From a virus, in IMG/VR virus record IMGVR_UViG_3300036770_007945, positions 64,001-128,000 of that record: a stretch of 64,000 nt of DNA. One strand, given 5' to 3'. A program made the position numbers and the translations under genes. This document shows, piece after piece, positions 32,496-40,771 of this stretch; position 1 is the first letter of the stretch; every line of letters starts with the position of its first letter. Under the pieces are notes generated by a model. That model searched no databases and was not told the DNA's origin. It worked only from the letters and a program-made list of their open reading frames with translations.

Positions 32496-35159
32496 TTATA
32501 CGTTAAATTCTTGTATAGAGGATACTCCATCCACTTTTCTCACGAAGTAGTTGTGATCCTCTTTTATATAATAGCCATTATCCTTAAGAGGTGTAATGAC
32601 TGTAATAGAAGGCACGATATTTCTTAATTCGGGTAAGAAGTGTTCGTAAAACATTCTTGTAGTATTCTCATCACAACCAGCATCCATCTCATCTAAGATA
32701 CAAATATTTGCGCGCTTGTGTTGTGGAAGTAGTGCTAATATTGAGATTAAACACAGTAGTTGAAAACATCGGGATTCAGAACCTGATAAGTATCTAACAT
32801 CGGAGGCTTTTTCAGACCGAGTAGCTATAATTTGCAAATCTCTTTTTTCTACATTGATTGTAAAGGTGAAAGGCTCCATAAACAAAAAAGGTGAAAACTT
32901 ATTCAACATAGCTTCAAAAACTTTTGTGAAATGTTTTATTTTTTCTAGTCTAAACCCTTTAGTATGAAATACATTTACTAACTTAGAAATTAAGGGGGCT
33001 TGCTCGCAATGTTTTTCTAGTTGCTTGCATTTCTCTTCTTGATGCTTTAGTAGTATAATCTCTTTTTGTAAAGAGGCTTCAGTTATACTGAAGTTGGTAA
33101 TACTGCTTTGTAGTTGTGTATTCTCTGTGGTGCAGTTTGAAATCTTTTGATCTAAAACGTTTCTAATCTTATCAAGCAGCTCTACAGAACTTTTTTCATT
33201 AACATCAGATTCTAAACCTTGTAGTTGGGGGTGTTTAATAATAAGATCGTTTATAGCTTTTAATTTCACCGTCTCCTTGTCTTTAATTGGCGTATAGTTT
33301 TTTCTCAAGTGTAAGAAAGACCTTAACGTATCAATCTTTGTCTGTATCTCTTTACTGCTTTGTTGCCGACTATCACTGTTGTTAGCTTCTCGGTGACTTT
33401 GTAGTGTTGTTAGTTTTTGCTTGAGATTCTCGACAAGAGTTTTTTGTTGTTGGTAAGCTCTCTTCTGTGGAATGAAGGAAGTAACGTTTACTAATAACTC
33501 TTTTAGTCTACTAATCTCCAAATCATTGCTTTGTAAAATTTCTAGATCTGGTATACTTTGTAGTTGTTCTTTCGAACTCTTATAGTTTGATAGTAGTGTT
33601 TGTGCTTGCGAGTAGAGTTGTTTCTCCTTCACTATAGCCTCTATATCTTGCGTTAGTGTTACTAAATACCTGTCAAGCTGGTCAGCAGGCATTACACTCA
33701 AACAAGTAGGACATTGTATATCCGGTTCAACATTAGCGTGGCTCTCATGACTAACCGCTCCTGCTACTTTAAGATTCTTTTCTTTCAGGTTCCTGATAGT
33801 TTCTTTTTGTTTTTGTTTCGCCTCGAGACTATATTGAGCTTTAATCATGCTTGTTTGACAGCTTGACGAGGCCTGCATAATACTTTCTAGACTAGGTGGA
33901 CTACTTAAAAAAGTCTTGAAGGTTTCTTGTAATGCAAAACCTTCAAGACTTCTACAAAAATCCTGAAGAGTTTTCTCTACAATAAGGATATTTTCTTGAG
34001 CCTGCTGCTGCAAGGACAACCAGGCACTTAAGGATTTATTATTAAAAGGTATTTGAAGATTTCTTACAGAACTCTCTAAGGACCGTTTATAATCTTCTAA
34101 TCCTTCAATAGGCATCTTCACAACCTCTTTATCTAAAACTTCTAAAAAGCCTTTCAAAGTGTTTTGTAAGGTATTTAATTCAGTCTCAGCTGTTTTAATA
34201 TCTTGTTCAGTATTTTGTATTAGAGCTAAACTCTTCTCTTCTTCTGTCAGCAGGTTATGTAAAGAGGAGAGCTGATTTATCTCTTCTTGCACAAGCTCCG
34301 ATGCTTCATTTTTCTTTAGGTTTAAATTAAGTTCAGGGTGTTTGTTGATCAAAGCATCTAAATCAGTTTGAACCCTCGTCAAATCCTTTCTTATATCTAA
34401 AAGAATTAAAACTTCTAAACGGAGATTTGTATACACGCTTAAATCTCCTTGTAAAACATCTCGTCTACCCTTCAATTCTAATAATGTCTGTTTTGTTTGC
34501 ATCAAATCTTGTTCCTTTCGCGGAAGTTCAAGCAATGCAGACTTCAGGGTCTGTAGCTCTAAAAGATTGTTTTCCTGAATTTTTTGTTCTTTAGAAAAGT
34601 GTTCATGTAGATAATCTAAGAAGTCAAAATTGAAAAGCTTCTCAAAAAACTCGTATCTTTGTGCGGTGGATCCATGTAGTAGAGGATGATTTCTGTAAGA
34701 GGTCAGGTAAGTGCTAGTGAAAAATATATCTTCTGGCTGCTCAAAAATACCTTCAATAAGATCCTTTGATAACGCAATAGTCCTACTCCCCAGATCAACA
34801 TTGTTTTCGCTTACTTGATAAGTTACACTATCCTTAATAGCTTTTTGTTTAATCAAGAAAAGCTTCTGTCCTGTTTCTATCTCCAGAGATATTGAAGAAC
34901 CTTCAGATTTACTCTTACTTTCTGCAGACAAGTTTTCTTTATTTTGAAGGGAATTTTGTGAAGAACTCAATAAACTTTTAACGTCTTTCTTTTCCGCTAA
35001 GGGGTGAGAAAAATATAGTAGATTCGCAATTGAAGAGAACAGAAGGGACTTGCCTGCGCGATTTTCGCCCTTCACTAAAGATAAACCAGGCTTAAATTCA
35101 AAATACTGCTCTTTGTAGGTAACAATATTTTTCAACGTAATACTTTTAAGGTTAAACAT
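32496..35159 (-). CDS. Rad50/SbcC-like recombination ATPase (T4 gp46 type)
   Basis: An 887-residue SMC-type ATPase. Walker A is GENRAGKS at residues 32-39. Long coiled coils fill residues about 200-480 and 500-740, separated by a zinc hook CPTCLSVMP near residue 483. The signature motif YLSGSESRCFQLLC lies near residue 788 and Walker B ICILDEMDAGCDEN near residue 820. With gp47/Mre11 such proteins resect DNA ends for recombination-dependent replication. The nuclease partner is not evident in the window; the metallophosphoesterase at 54885 is too short and unlike gp47. The gene heads a minus-strand unit with two unknown genes. Function is secure, the partner is not. Confidence 0.93.
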   Translation of the reverse strand: MFNLKSITLKNIVTYKEQYFEFKPGLSLVKGENRAGKSLLFSSIANLLYFSHPLAEKKDVKSLLSSSQNSLQNKENLSAESKSKSEGSSISLEIETGQKLFLIKQKAIKDSVTYQVSENNVDLGSRTIALSKDLIEGIFEQPEDIFFTSTYLTSYRNHPLLHGSTAQRYEFFEKLFNFDFLDYLHEHFSKEQKIQENNLLELQTLKSALLELPRKEQDLMQTKQTLLELKGRRDVLQGDLSVYTNLRLEVLILLDIRKDLTRVQTDLDALINKHPELNLNLKKNEASELVQEEINQLSSLHNLLTEEEKSLALIQNTEQDIKTAETELNTLQNTLKGFLEVLDKEVVKMPIEGLEDYKRSLESSVRNLQIPFNNKSLSAWLSLQQQAQENILIVEKTLQDFCRSLEGFALQETFKTFLSSPPSLESIMQASSSCQTSMIKAQYSLEAKQKQKETIRNLKEKNLKVAGAVSHESHANVEPDIQCPTCLSVMPADQLDRYLVTLTQDIEAIVKEKQLYSQAQTLLSNYKSSKEQLQSIPDLEILQSNDLEISRLKELLVNVTSFIPQKRAYQQQKTLVENLKQKLTTLQSHREANNSDSRQQSSKEIQTKIDTLRSFLHLRKNYTPIKDKETVKLKAINDLIIKHPQLQGLESDVNEKSSVELLDKIRNVLDQKISNCTTENTQLQSSITNFSITEASLQKEIILLKHQEEKCKQLEKHCEQAPLISKLVNVFHTKGFRLEKIKHFTKVFEAMLNKFSPFLFMEPFTFTINVEKRDLQIIATRSEKASDVRYLSGSESRCFQLLCLISILALLPQHKRANICILDEMDAGCDENTTRMFYEHFLPELRNIVPSITVITPLKDNGYYIKEDHNYFVRKVDGVSSIQEFNV

Positions 35160-35286
35160 AGATTCGTGAGTTAACTGTTAATATGTAACTACTATATTAA
35201 TCCTTGAGAAAATAAAAGCTATAAGAGATTCCGTAAATACTGAAGGTTTTTTATTTTTGTTTGTTTTATAAATTTTCGTAAAAATT

Positions 35287-35320
35287 TCTATCTTAATTGT
35301 CAGTTTATAGCTAAGATAGA
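35287..35320 (-). terminator. intrinsic terminator after the 99-residue gene
   Basis: Inverted repeat TCTATCTTA / TAAGATAGA with a 16-nt loop lies 11 bp after the stop codon of the 35331 gene. On the minus strand it is followed within a few bases by a run of T. It separates that gene from the gp46-like unit. Confidence 0.7.
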
Positions 35321-35330
35321 GGTTTAAACT

Positions 35331-35630
35331 TTATCTTAACTCTTTTAGAGATGCTGCTAAATCTTGTAAAACTTCAGGCAAGCTTTGAGTTATTTCCTTT
35401 ATAAAAGCTTTTTGGACATCTGATGAATATATTCCTTCATCTTCAAAGAAAGCTTCAAGATAATCTTCAAAAGAGGTGTAGTCTTCGTGTATTTCTACTA
35501 AAACATTTAAACGTTGTCTCCAGAAAGCTGTTCTCAAATCTGATAATTCTATGGTTTCTCTTGGAGAGAGGCGGCTTGCCTCGCTTCTGCGCGATAAATC
35601 TTTTTTAGAGTCTGTTCGAAGTCTATGCAT
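35331..35630 (-). CDS. hypothetical protein, 99 aa
   Basis: I do not recognise this protein. The first 35 residues are basic and Ser/Arg-rich, the rest acidic and helical (FEDYLEAFFEDEGIYSS). Such charge separation is common in small head or DNA-associated proteins. It is a single-gene unit: a hairpin ending in CTAATTTTCT lies upstream and a terminator lies downstream. The upstream sequence partly matches the conserved block before the tag genes at 35962 and 37433. Confidence 0.62.
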   Translation of the reverse strand: MHRLRTDSKKDLSRRSEASRLSPRETIELSDLRTAFWRQRLNVLVEIHEDYTSFEDYLEAFFEDEGIYSSDVQKAFIKEITQSLPEVLQDLAASLKELR

Positions 35631-35686
35631 AAGTTTGCTTGATTTTTATAATTACGAAGAATTTATAATCCTCTTGTAGTAGAAAA

Positions 35687-35717
35687 TTAGAAAGTTAAGG
35701 CTGCTTTAACTTTCTAA
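35687..35717 (-). terminator. hairpin upstream of the 99-residue gene
   Basis: A perfect 12-bp inverted repeat (TTAGAAAGTTAA / TTAACTTTCTAA) with a 7-nt loop is followed on the minus strand by TTTTCTAC. It looks like an intrinsic terminator that ends transcription from the 35962 gene before the next promoter. The gene-free stretch 35631-35961 otherwise holds a decayed repeat fragment and a 34-bp palindrome. Confidence 0.65.
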
Positions 35718-35719
35718 AA

Positions 35720-35805
35720 TACAGTTGCAATGATTTTAGATCAGAGTTTACCTCACCTTTAACTTCACCAATTCCTTCTAAAGAGGCAAGTTCGTTGTGT
35801 TTCTG
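35720..35805 (-). pseudogene. decayed fragment of the LTSLEG-repeat gene
   Basis: Read on the minus strand, this stretch encodes ELASLEGIGEVKGEVNSDL, closely matching KLTSLEGIGEVKGTIYSNL at the end of the repeat block in the neighbouring gene (35962-37275). It has no start and no coding context on either side. It is best read as a leftover of a duplicated or recombined repeat gene. Confidence 0.65.
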
Positions 35806-35880
35806 GTAAGAAGTCGTTTTTGCTTTTTTAAAGCTCCTTTGAACGAAGCGGGTTTGGTAAAGTTACAATCAAAACCTTCA

Positions 35881-35914
35881 TTAACTCTACCTAAAATATT
35901 TTAGGTAGAGTTAA
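35881..35914. terminator. 34-bp perfect palindrome, likely terminator
   Basis: A 34-bp sequence starting TTAACTCTACC is identical to its own reverse complement with no unpaired spacer. It lies 47 bp after the stop of the LTSLEG-repeat gene. It would form a stem of about 15 bp with a minimal loop in RNA. A terminator is the simplest reading; a protein-binding site is also possible. Confidence 0.6.
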
Positions 35915-35961
35915 TGTTTCTGTTAACCTTACTATCAGTCTTTTTTTTGCAGCCTGAATAT

Positions 35962-37275
35962 CTAATAACGTCTTAGTCTCTCTTTTTTTAATTCTTGTAA
36001 ACGATATTGTGCAGCTGACTGTAGGTCTGGAATAAAATCTTTCCAATTCTCATCATCAACCATACAGGTTCCTTCTATCATAGAGGCTCCATCTAGAGCA
36101 GACTGTAAGTAAGATTTTGTTTTCTCTAAGAAATAAACGAGTCCTGTAATAGAAGTAAACTCTGTAAATAACTGTTGCGTAATATAATCACGAATCTTAG
36201 CATCGTTGCGTTTACCTGTGGTTTCGTAGTTGCGGTAAGCAGGAGCTGTCTTTTTAATTAGGTTAAATAAAGCTTCTTCTAGTTCAGCAGCAGCTTCATC
36301 AGTCATTTCTTCTCTGCTTGTAGGCTTGCTTTTTAGATTAGAGTATATCGTTCCTTTTAGATTAGAGTATATCGTTCCTTTGACTTCACCAATTCCTTCT
36401 AAAGAAGTTAGTTTTTCATTATCTTTGCACCAAAAATCCCCTCCTACATACTCAGATGCTCCTTCAAGTGAGGTGAGGTTGTTACTGCTACAGTTAAAAT
36501 TTCCTCCTACATACTTAGGACAACCTTCAAGGGAAGTAAGATTGTTTTCTTGACACCAAAAACCTCCTTTTATTTTTTTGGGTGCTCCTTCGAGTGAGGT
36601 GAGGTTGTTTCTAGAACAAATAAAATCCCTTTCTACATACTCAGGACATCCTTCAAGTGAGGTGAGGTTGTTTTCAGAGCAATAAAAAACACCTTCTACT
36701 TCTTTCGGTGCTCCTTCAAGTGAGGTGAGGTTGTTTTTAGAGCAGTAAAAACCTCCTTTTACTTCTTTCGGTGCCCCTTCGAGTGAAGTAAGGTTGTTTT
36801 CAGAACAATTAAAACCTCCTCCTACATATTCTGGACAGCCTTCTAGAGAGGTGAGTCTATTACCATCACAATTAAAATCCTTTCCTACATATTCTGGACA
36901 GCCTTCTAGAGAGGTGAGTCTATTACCATCACAATTAAAATCCCCTCCTACATATTCTGGACAGCCTTCTAGAGAGGTGAGTTCTTTATTAGCACAATTA
37001 AAATCTCTACTAACTTTACCAAAGAAAATTTCTTTACCTAATACTCTCTCTACAAGAAGACTCTTCTTAAGCTTTACAAAACCTTTTACATCAATCTTAC
37101 CATCTGCTCTTTGAGTCCAACTTCCTTTTACGACAGTTTCTAAAAAGGCTTCAGCTAAATCTGACAGAGGTTTCTTCTGAGCTTGAGTTTTCAAATTAGA
37201 GTTTCTTAATTTAGAAACTTCTTTTCTAATTTCTCTTTGAAGTTCTGGTGATAACTGTTTTGTTTTTATTTTCAT
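35962..37275 (-). CDS. tag-bearing protein with ten LTSLEG leucine-rich-type repeats
   Basis: About 437 residues from ATG 37275. An ATG at 37329 adds 18 Asn-rich residues encoded by the AAT/AAC leader and is less likely. The N-terminus QLSPELQREIRKEV carries the shared tag. After a spacer come ten copies of a 21-residue repeat with core N-L-T-S-L-E-G and a trailing F-x-C, a leucine-rich-type solenoid that usually binds proteins or sugars. The C-terminal 115 residues are helical. A conserved block (37346-37398) lies about 70 bp upstream and closely matches the block before the 37433 gene. A decayed piece of the repeat lies at 35720-35805. The ligand is unknown. Confidence 0.8.
   Translation of the reverse strand: MKIKTKQLSPELQREIRKEVSKLRNSNLKTQAQKKPLSDLAEAFLETVVKGSWTQRADGKIDVKGFVKLKKSLLVERVLGKEIFFGKVSRDFNCANKELTSLEGCPEYVGGDFNCDGNRLTSLEGCPEYVGKDFNCDGNRLTSLEGCPEYVGGGFNCSENNLTSLEGAPKEVKGGFYCSKNNLTSLEGAPKEVEGVFYCSENNLTSLEGCPEYVERDFICSRNNLTSLEGAPKKIKGGFWCQENNLTSLEGCPKYVGGNFNCSSNNLTSLEGASEYVGGDFWCKDNEKLTSLEGIGEVKGTIYSNLKGTIYSNLKSKPTSREEMTDEAAAELEEALFNLIKKTAPAYRNYETTGKRNDAKIRDYITQQLFTEFTSITGLVYFLEKTKSYLQSALDGASMIEGTCMVDDENWKDFIPDLQSAAQYRLQELKKERLRRY
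36330..37015 (-). repeat. 63-bp tandem repeats encoding the LTSLEG solenoid
   Basis: About ten 63-bp units (21 codons) in frame, with the invariant core LTSLEG. Units differ most in the CPEYVGG/APKEVKG part, which alternates along the array. The final unit is followed by a duplicated short segment encoding KGTIYSNL twice. Units are similar enough to recombine, which could explain the fragment downstream of the gene. Confidence 0.88.
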
Positions 37276-37345
37276 ATTATTATATTTATTATTGTTATTA
37301 AGAGTTGTATTTACAACTTCTATTTTCATTAAGAATTTTTATAAT

Positions 37346-37398
37346 GCAACTAGTATTTTAATCTATAGATTTTTTGCATTTAATATACAGAAAATTAG
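37346..37398 (-). promoter_or_regulatory. conserved 53-bp upstream block (copy 1)
   Basis: On the minus strand it begins CTAATTTTCT, contains ATTAAAATA and ends TAGTTGC. About 43 of 54 aligned positions match the block at 38208-38261. Both end 65-71 bp before the preferred start codon of a tag-bearing gene. A promoter or shared 5' leader element is inferred. Confidence 0.55.
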
Positions 37399-37432
37399 GT
37401 AATTAAAAACCTCTTAGGTTTAGGTGCTTATT

Positions 37433-38143
37433 CTAATCTTCATAATCTTCATAATCTTCATCATCAGTTTCATCATCGTGTGTAGGATCAGACCACTTCA
37501 TTCCATTTATAGTTAATATTCCTCGGATTTTATCAGAGGTTACGACTTCATACCACGAAAAGTCCAGGCATGTAGAGCCAATCGTCGACGGTTTTTCAAT
37601 TATGCCCTTCTTTAAAAAAGTCTCTTTTAAGTATTTAGTCTCCTCCTCTGTTATAAGTCTGTTCAATTTTAAATCAATAATCGCTTCATTATCTCCATGT
37701 TGTTTTCCCCCTGCATCATACTCAGAACCTAGAGCCTCCCCGTAATTTTCGAACTTATAGTCAACATCTACTATTTCAATACTTTTACTCTTCAGGAATT
37801 CAAAAAGAGGTTTGTTGTATTCTGGTAATTTAGAAAGAACTTGTTTTTGCTCTAGTAATGCCACTTTAGAATAACCAATAGTGTTAAAAGAAAGATCTTG
37901 GTCGTCGAGGCTAGACTCCACGTCTTTATAGTTCTCTTCAATACCCGCTTTAATATACTTTTCAATCTTAGCGTTAACAGCAGAGTCACTCAAACTAGCT
38001 TTAGTTTTAAGAGTTCTAGATTTAAAGCTTTTAGACTTAAAGCTTTTTTGCGGTTGAGAACTATACTCTTGAAAAGCAACCTCCTTTTTAATAGCTGCTT
38101 GAATTTTTAGAGGTAAATCTGATAATTTAATATATTTAGTCAT
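37433..38143 (-). CDS. tag-bearing hypothetical protein with acidic tail, 236 aa
   Basis: The N-terminus IKLSDLPLKIQAAIKKEV is a clear copy of the shared tag. It is followed by a Lys/Ser-rich linker with a doubled FKSKSFKSR-type segment. Residues 55-215 appear as a folded alpha/beta domain (DVDYKFENYG; CLDFSWYEVVTSDK) that I do not recognise. The last 20 residues are almost all Asp, Glu and Tyr. The upstream region holds copy 2 of the conserved block. It is the first of the two neighbouring tag genes. Confidence 0.7.
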   Translation of the reverse strand: MTKYIKLSDLPLKIQAAIKKEVAFQEYSSQPQKSFKSKSFKSRTLKTKASLSDSAVNAKIEKYIKAGIEENYKDVESSLDDQDLSFNTIGYSKVALLEQKQVLSKLPEYNKPLFEFLKSKSIEIVDVDYKFENYGEALGSEYDAGGKQHGDNEAIIDLKLNRLITEEETKYLKETFLKKGIIEKPSTIGSTCLDFSWYEVVTSDKIRGILTINGMKWSDPTHDDETDDEDYEDYED

Positions 38144-38207
38144 AAGTTGTTTACTGTTATTTGTCAGTGTTAGTTAGTAAGTAGTTACTCATAAATTAAA
38201 ATAAGAG

Positions 38208-38261
38208 GCTAACTATTATTTTAATTTATAAAATTTTTACTCTTAGTATGTAGAAAATTAG
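38208..38261 (-). promoter_or_regulatory. conserved 54-bp upstream block (copy 2)
   Basis: Begins CTAATTTTCT on the minus strand, has ATTAAAATA and ends TAGTTAGC, aligning with 37346-37398 with only a single-base gap. It stops 65 bp before the ATG of the 37433-38143 gene. A shorter match (CTAATTTTCTAC) lies before the 35331-35630 gene. Confidence 0.55.
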
Positions 38262-38295
38262 AAAACATTTATTATATTTTTCGTCTAGACTTCTC

Positions 38296-38919
38296 TTACT
38301 TAGTTTTTAAAATTTCTCCTACAAACAAGCTACAAAATCTATCAGTATCAAAGAATATCGGTTTTGCAAAGTCTACGTAGTAATCTGCTCCAATCTTCTC
38401 AGCAATTGCAAAGTAACCGATAAAATCGTGGGTGACCTCTTTAGGGTTCACATTGATACATATCGAACCTAAAGAATTTACGGCGTTCGGCTGATATATT
38501 TTAATGTTTTTACTATCGGTTTTTTTTTCGGATGCAAGATGTGAGAGTTTGCGACGACTCATTATGCGGATCTTCATTACTTCCTGAGAGTAAAGTTTTC
38601 CTGGATTTATGATAATATAATAATCTGCTTTAGAACTTGTAATCCCGCTAGGATCTCCGTTAGCCCGAGAGATCTCTATACTATATAATAAAGAGGACAT
38701 AATTTTTAACTCGAAAAGCAAGTCTTTTAATCTGAAATCAAAGCTTGCATCACACCCTTGAGAGAATTCCACATCCTTTTCTTCTAAGTTATAAAGTATC
38801 TTAAAATTCTCAACAAGAACTTGTTCAACCTGCTTTGAGATAGAGTAATCTTTATTGATATATAAATCTTTTAAACAAAATATCAAATTCATAAAATCCT
38901 TAATTTCGGTAATTCTCAA
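38296..38919 (-). CDS. PD-(D/E)XK nuclease-like protein (putative)
   Basis: 207 residues. The central part reads DASFDFRLKDLLFELKIM: an Asp on one strand and a Glu-x-Lys on the next, as in PD-(D/E)XK nucleases. It is followed by IEISRANGDPSGITSSKADYYIII, a pattern typical of small phage and restriction-type members (here given in two parts: IEISRANGDPSG and SSKADYYII). Such nucleases cleave DNA. It is the last gene of the minus-strand run containing the DNA-modification genes, 14 bp after the phosphoribosyltransferase gene. A nuclease that attacks unmodified host or rival DNA is an attractive but unproven idea. No methyl-specific domain is seen. Confidence 0.62.
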   Translation of the reverse strand: MRITEIKDFMNLIFCLKDLYINKDYSISKQVEQVLVENFKILYNLEEKDVEFSQGCDASFDFRLKDLLFELKIMSSLLYSIEISRANGDPSGITSSKADYYIIINPGKLYSQEVMKIRIMSRRKLSHLASEKKTDSKNIKIYQPNAVNSLGSICINVNPKEVTHDFIGYFAIAEKIGADYYVDFAKPIFFDTDRFCSLFVGEILKTK

Positions 38920-38933
38920 AGTTTTCTAAAGTA

Positions 38934-39704
38934 TTAGTCATACCAAAAGGCAAGCCATTTTTTCGTGTTTAAGACTTTCCCAATTATAATATTATAATTG
39001 TGTGTAACACTATTAAGCTTCTTCTTTACCTCGTTTAGCCTTTTTAAATCTTTAATGAATAAAAAAACATACTGAACTGGATTCTCAAAATAAATACAAG
39101 AGGATAAACTTTTATGTATTTTTCTCAAAGTTCTTCCAGTGTCTACTAAGTCATCTATTACAAACACCATATCTAAAGATTTTCTTCTAATCTTTTTTGT
39201 TAAGTTATTTAACTCGCGTTTAAGTTTCAGTAAGCTTTCTTTATCCTCAACATCCTTGTCTTTGTAAGTATTCATATTTACATACAATGTGTGAATTTTT
39301 ATCTCACCTGTTGCTAAAGATTTATTCTTTGAAATCCACTTACTTATCTGGTAATCTATCAAAGTTGTAGGAATAGTTCCTCCTCGCACTACCGCGATTA
39401 AACATATATGGAATGTCTTAGACGAGTTTACTCTTCTGTGTGGGAAAAAGGCAGCATAAGAAGAAGAAGGAAAGCATTCAAGAAGGTCTCCAGAAACTTT
39501 AGAAAGTCCCGACCAATCTCTGAGTATTTGTATTTCTTCCTTAATACCATCTAAGACTTTATCTACAGCTTCTAAATAAAGTTCTAAACTGACTTTATAA
39601 GGAAAAGTTTTTCTATAGAGTAAAGATAGTTTTCTCTTTCCTATCTTATAATACAAAACTATTTTTTCTGAAACAGATTTAACTCTCTTTTTTTGAAATA
39701 ACAT
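38934..39704 (-). CDS. type I phosphoribosyltransferase-family protein
   Basis: 256 residues. The PRPP-binding motif is MVFVIDDLVDTGRT near residue 175, preceded by the AVVRGGTIPTTLI strand-loop near residue 110, the two hallmarks of type I phosphoribosyltransferases. The N-terminal 75 residues are basic and the C-terminus is not typical of a named enzyme, so the substrate base is unknown. The gene lies between queC and a nuclease-like gene on the same strand, which suggests salvage or recycling of purine-like bases, possibly deazaguanines. It may instead serve ordinary nucleotide salvage. Confidence 0.8.
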   Translation of the reverse strand: MLFQKKRVKSVSEKIVLYYKIGKRKLSLLYRKTFPYKVSLELYLEAVDKVLDGIKEEIQILRDWSGLSKVSGDLLECFPSSSYAAFFPHRRVNSSKTFHICLIAVVRGGTIPTTLIDYQISKWISKNKSLATGEIKIHTLYVNMNTYKDKDVEDKESLLKLKRELNNLTKKIRRKSLDMVFVIDDLVDTGRTLRKIHKSLSSCIYFENPVQYVFLFIKDLKRLNEVKKKLNSVTHNYNIIIGKVLNTKKWLAFWYD

Positions 39705-39717
39705 AAATCTCCTATTA

Positions 39718-40728
39718 TTAAAATGTGTTTTTGATAGTTATATAATCTTCGTAACCTTTCTTACGAAGTTTGCAAGAAGGACACTCTCCACAACCATAAC
39801 CCCAAGGATGTCTAAACTCACGATTCCCTATATAACAAGTATGACTATCTTCTAAAACTGTATTTAGGATACCAACTTTTTCTGCTAGATAGAATGTTTG
39901 AGCTTTAGTTAAATACATTAACGGCGTATGTATTTTAATAAAGCCTTCTAAGAAAAGTGTAGGTAATTCATTGCTTAAATTTGCAAAAATTCTCCGTAGA
40001 AAGTTTCCCTCGTAGACATTACTTAATAATTTAGGTTCATAGGAGGTTCCTTGTAAGATATAATAAGGAATCTTTCTATCGTCTCCTTGAATCTTATATG
40101 CGGATCTATCGGTTTTAACCCAACTATCTCTTACAATCTCTCCTACACCACCAAAGAAATTTTTGATTTCCTCTATAGCTGGGTGTCTTATTAGTATGAA
40201 GTCCTCATTGTGTATTGTGCAAGTATTATCTACTAAGATAGCTCGAATTTCGTTGAGGCTTAGGCGAGAAATATTTGTTGCAGCAAACAAAGAACTCTCT
40301 AACTCATCTATAAAAAGTCTTCTACAATCAGGATAGCCTGCGTCATCAGTTTGGCAAGTTCCTGTCACGAGGTTTTCTAAACCTGCTTTCTGTGCATAAG
40401 TGTTTGCTAAGGATAATAAGATTAGATTTCTATTAGGAACAAAGCTTGCAGGCAGCGTTTTCAGCCGTGAGTGTTTTACAGTTACATCTCCTCCTACTGA
40501 GGTTAGTGCACTATCACAGATATCTTTTAAGAAAGAAATATCTACTACTGTTCGCTTAATACCTAAATCCTTACAGATTTTCGCTCCTTGTTCTAACTCT
40601 ATTGAGTGTTGTTGTCCGTAATTAAAACTTATAGCCTCTACGTAATTAAATTGTTGTTTAGCCCAACCAAGACAGGTTGTAGAATCTTGTCCTCCTGAGA
40701 AGGTCACTAAAGCTGAAGAATTTTTCAT
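39718..40728 (-). CDS. queC: 7-cyano-7-deazaguanine (preQ0) synthase QueC, with internal insertion
   Basis: QueC turns 7-carboxy-7-deazaguanine into preQ0 using ATP and ammonia. The PP-loop SGGQDSTTC is at residues 11-19, the ISFNYGQQH motif follows, and the C-terminal zinc site is CYIGN...CGECPSCKLRKKGY. At 336 residues it is about 100 longer than typical QueC: roughly 85-90 extra residues (about 155-245) lie between PDCRRLFIDELE and the standard IHTPLMYLTKAQ segment. All catalytic landmarks are retained. It is not fused to an amidotransferase domain as in Gat-QueC. It follows dpdA by 43 bp in the modification operon. Confidence 0.93.
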   Translation of the reverse strand: MKNSSALVTFSGGQDSTTCLGWAKQQFNYVEAISFNYGQQHSIELEQGAKICKDLGIKRTVVDISFLKDICDSALTSVGGDVTVKHSRLKTLPASFVPNRNLILLSLANTYAQKAGLENLVTGTCQTDDAGYPDCRRLFIDELESSLFAATNISRLSLNEIRAILVDNTCTIHNEDFILIRHPAIEEIKNFFGGVGEIVRDSWVKTDRSAYKIQGDDRKIPYYILQGTSYEPKLLSNVYEGNFLRRIFANLSNELPTLFLEGFIKIHTPLMYLTKAQTFYLAEKVGILNTVLEDSHTCYIGNREFRHPWGYGCGECPSCKLRKKGYEDYITIKNTF

Positions 40729-40771
40729 AATTTTTATTAATTATAGTTATTATTATTACTTACTAAGCGTT

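Noticed and set aside
36326-37114. Plus-strand frames opposite the LTSLEG-repeat gene
   Set aside because: They are antisense shadows of the tandem repeat with no independent start context.
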